Positions 43,521-45,803 of a DNA stretch of 45,803 nt are shown here, piece by piece. How positions within the stretch are numbered: position 1 is the stretch's first letter; each line of letters starts with the position of its first letter. Source of the stretch: Gammaproteobacteria bacterium (GTDB lineage: Bacteria > Pseudomonadota > Gammaproteobacteria > JAGOUU01); the NCBI GenBank assembly GCA_018061105.1, contig JAGOUU010000006.1:1-45803 (forward strand), given 5' to 3'. The position numbers were made by a program, and so were the translations under genes. The notes under the pieces are model-generated. The model was not told where the DNA came from. It saw only the letters and a program-made list of their open reading frames with translations, and made no database searches.

Positions 43521-45803
43521 ATGCTAGATATCTTGCGTCGAATAATGCAAAAATTTGCAGACATTTATGATCCGCTTGAATCTATGCGGATGATGGTGAA
43601 AGAAGTCCGTAATGCAGTAGGATCTGATTTGTGCGCAGTTTATATTGTAGATCAAGCTAACAATCAGTATATATTATTAGCTTCCGAAGGTTTTAAACCT
43701 GGAGTCGATGGCAAATTGACTATCAAGAAAAATGAAGGGATAGTTGGCTGGGTGGGTGAACGGGGAGAACCTATCAATCTAGAAAATGCTTCAAGTAATC
43801 CTCATTTTAAATATTTTCCAGAAACAGGTGAAGAAATCTATAATGCCTTTTTAGGGGTGCCTATTATTCATCAACGTGAATTATTAGGTGTTATAGTTGT
43901 GCAACAAAAGAGCAAGCGCAAATTTGATGAAAGTGAAGAAGCGTTTTTAGTAACTGTTGCAGCTCAATTAGGCGGTGTCATTGCTCACGGTAGGTTGACG
44001 GGAATGTTAATCAATCCTGCTCCTGCTGCTAAAACAGCAAAAATAAGTAGTAAAATCATCCAAGGTTTGTCCAGCGCAACTGGTGTTGTTATAGGTAAAG
44101 CAGTATTGGCTTATATACCAGCTGATCTTAATAGCGTACCTGAAAGGAAAATTTTAGATACAGATGCTGAAATAATCTTATTTCAACAAGCTCTAGATGT
44201 TACTAAAACAGAAATTAAAAAACTCGCAGAAAATTTAGCCAGCCAATTGCCACCAGAAGATTTAGTATTATTTGATGCTTATTCACATATATTAAACGAT
44301 AGTACATTAAGCAATGAAATCATTGCGGAAATTAAATTAGGGCAATGGGCACAAGGGGCAGTTAAGAAAATACTTAAACGTCATATTAGTTTATTTGATC
44401 ATATTGATGATTTATATATTCGAGAACGTGCGGCAGATTTAAAAGATTTGGGACAAAGAATTTTATCGAATCTACAAAAAAAAGATATTGAGCATAAAAA
44501 ATTTCCTGATCAAGCTATTTTAGTAGGTAAAGAATTAACAGCAGCAGCACTTGCTGAGATCCCCTCTAATAAATTAGTAGGTATCGTCTCGATAGAAGGC
44601 ACTCCAAATTCACATATAGCTATAGTCGCTAAAGCGCTTAATTTACCGACAATCATGGGGGCTAAAAAATTAGATCTTAATGATATTGAAGGCAAAGAAT
44701 TATTTATAGACGCCTATAATGGTCAAGTTTATATAGAGCCAGATCAGCCTACTCGTAAAAAATTATTAAAATTTATTGCCGAAGAACAAGAGTTATTTAC
44801 AGAGCTAGCAAGCCTGCAAGATAAAAAAGCACAGACACTTGATGGCCATGCTATAAAATTGTTCGTTAATACAGGAATGGTTAGTGATTTTTTTTCCTCA
44901 GCTGCGCACCCTGGTGCTGATGGTATAGGACTATATCGTACTGAAGTGCCTTTTATGATCCGCGATCGTTTTCCAAGTGAGCATGAACAAAAATTATTAT
45001 ACAAAAAAACTCTAGAAAATTACCATCCGTTGCCTGTCATTATGCGTACATTAGATATAGGCGGTGATAAAAATTTGCCCTATTTCCCATTTGAAGAAAA
45101 TAACCCCTTTTTGGGTTGGCGTGGAATTAGAATAACTCTGGATCACCCAGAAATTTTTTTAGTGCAGATCCGAGCTATGTTAAGCGCAAGTTGTAATTTT
45201 AATAATTTAGCCATTATGTTACCTATGGTAACAAATCTCAATGAATTAATTGAAGCTAAGAAATTAATAACTCAAGCTTATAATGAATTAATCGAAGAAG
45301 GATTAATATTAAGAATGCCTAAAATTGGCATTATGGTAGAAGTGCCCGCAGTAGTCTATAGCATAGAACATTTTCTTGAGCATGTTGATTTTATTTCTGT
45401 GGGCACTAATGATTTGATTCAATATTTATTGGCTGTAGATCGTAATAATACACGCGTAGCTGATCTGTATGATCCCTTTCATCCGGCAGTGTTAAAAGCT
45501 TTATATCATATAGCCACAGCTGCAAAAAAAGCGAAAGTTAGATCTAGTGTCTGCGGTGAGATAGCAGCTGATCCAATGGCAGTAATTTTGTTACTCGCTA
45601 TGGGGTATGACAGTTTAAGTATGAATTATAGTAATATAGCTAAAATAAAATGGGTTATTCGAAATAGTAATTTTTCTTTTAGTAAACAGGTCCTAGATGA
45701 AATTTTGATGCTCCCATATAGTGAAAAAATTAGAACTCGGTTAAAAATAGTTATTGAAGAAACGGGGGTTGGTGAATTATTAAGAGGCGGACGAGAGCTA
45801 TAG
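43521..45803 (+). CDS. ptsP: Phosphoenolpyruvate-protein phosphotransferase PtsP (enzyme I-Ntr)
   Basis: PtsP passes phosphate from phosphoenolpyruvate to NPr in the nitrogen-related phosphotransferase system. A GAF domain fills about residues 1-160 (ADIYDPLESMRMMVKEVRNA, LLGVIVVQQK). The enzyme I domain follows, with phospho-His365 in GTPNSHIAIVAKALNLP. The PEP-binding barrel has DGIGLYRTEVPFM, RTLDIGGDKNLPYFPFEEN and the catalytic Cys678 in SSVCGEIAADP. The 760-residue chain is complete, and its stop codon occupies the last three bases of the window. Confidence 0.96.
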   Translation: MLDILRRIMQKFADIYDPLESMRMMVKEVRNAVGSDLCAVYIVDQANNQYILLASEGFKPGVDGKLTIKKNEGIVGWVGERGEPINLENASSNPHFKYFPETGEEIYNAFLGVPIIHQRELLGVIVVQQKSKRKFDESEEAFLVTVAAQLGGVIAHGRLTGMLINPAPAAKTAKISSKIIQGLSSATGVVIGKAVLAYIPADLNSVPERKILDTDAEIILFQQALDVTKTEIKKLAENLASQLPPEDLVLFDAYSHILNDSTLSNEIIAEIKLGQWAQGAVKKILKRHISLFDHIDDLYIRERAADLKDLGQRILSNLQKKDIEHKKFPDQAILVGKELTAAALAEIPSNKLVGIVSIEGTPNSHIAIVAKALNLPTIMGAKKLDLNDIEGKELFIDAYNGQVYIEPDQPTRKKLLKFIAEEQELFTELASLQDKKAQTLDGHAIKLFVNTGMVSDFFSSAAHPGADGIGLYRTEVPFMIRDRFPSEHEQKLLYKKTLENYHPLPVIMRTLDIGGDKNLPYFPFEENNPFLGWRGIRITLDHPEIFLVQIRAMLSASCNFNNLAIMLPMVTNLNELIEAKKLITQAYNELIEEGLILRMPKIGIMVEVPAVVYSIEHFLEHVDFISVGTNDLIQYLLAVDRNNTRVADLYDPFHPAVLKALYHIATAAKKAKVRSSVCGEIAADPMAVILLLAMGYDSLSMNYSNIAKIKWVIRNSNFSFSKQVLDEILMLPYSEKIRTRLKIVIEETGVGELLRGGREL

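Overview
The window is AT-rich DNA from a gammaproteobacterium. By eye about two thirds of the bases are A or T, and A/T-ending codons and long AAT/ATT runs dominate. The gene order is gammaproteobacterial: mrcA divergent from pilMNOPQ-aroK; priA, argS, ftsN, hslVU, ubiEJB, pepP-ubiH-ubiI; then gcvT-gcvH-gcvPA-gcvPB with a split P-protein, rppH and ptsP. Together with a PagL-type lipid A deacylase, a histone H1-like protein and several large or hydrophilic orphan proteins, this suggests a host-associated Legionellales/Francisella-like bacterium. That placement is inference from synteny and composition, and no rRNA is present to test it. I recognise no tRNA, rRNA or CRISPR array.

Layout. 1-989: insertion-sequence wreckage. 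The end of an IS5-like element runs off the left edge and sits inside a decayed ISAs1-family element. 990-1486: a gene-poor stretch with two palindromes and a candidate 25-residue membrane peptide. 1487-5678: a membrane orphan with a clear terminator, rsmJ, and the metNIQ methionine importer. 5684-9413 (minus): a glycine-zipper lipoprotein, a proline-rich membrane orphan and penicillin-binding protein 1A. 9528-15790: pilMNOPQ (type IV pilus alignment subcomplex and secretin), then aroK. 15795-22105: a mixed block with hemB, a flavin disulfide-reductase relative that has lost one redox cysteine, a hydrophilic orphan preceded by a PmrA-like direct repeat, a C45-type acyltransferase, rpmE, a pagL-like gene and a histone H1-like gene. 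22200-45803: a long plus-strand housekeeping run, broken only by an 875-residue membrane orphan on the opposite strand (35814-38441).

How the genes work together. MetNIQ forms one ABC importer. PilM-N-O-P-Q spans the envelope to the secretin. UbiE, UbiJ, UbiB, UbiH and UbiI belong to aerobic ubiquinone synthesis and sit in two adjacent runs around pepP. HslV and HslU form one protease behind a convincing sigma-32 type promoter. GcvT, GcvH, GcvPA and GcvPB make up the glycine cleavage system apart from its L-protein. RppH and PtsP give RNA decapping and nitrogen-type phosphotransferase entry.

The least conventional content is the divergent oxidoreductase, the PmrA-like repeat beside an orphan, the three-part histone-like protein, the 875-residue membrane protein, and short tandem duplications both in coding regions and across stop codons. 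No complete undescribed system is proven here. The orphans are the best places to look.
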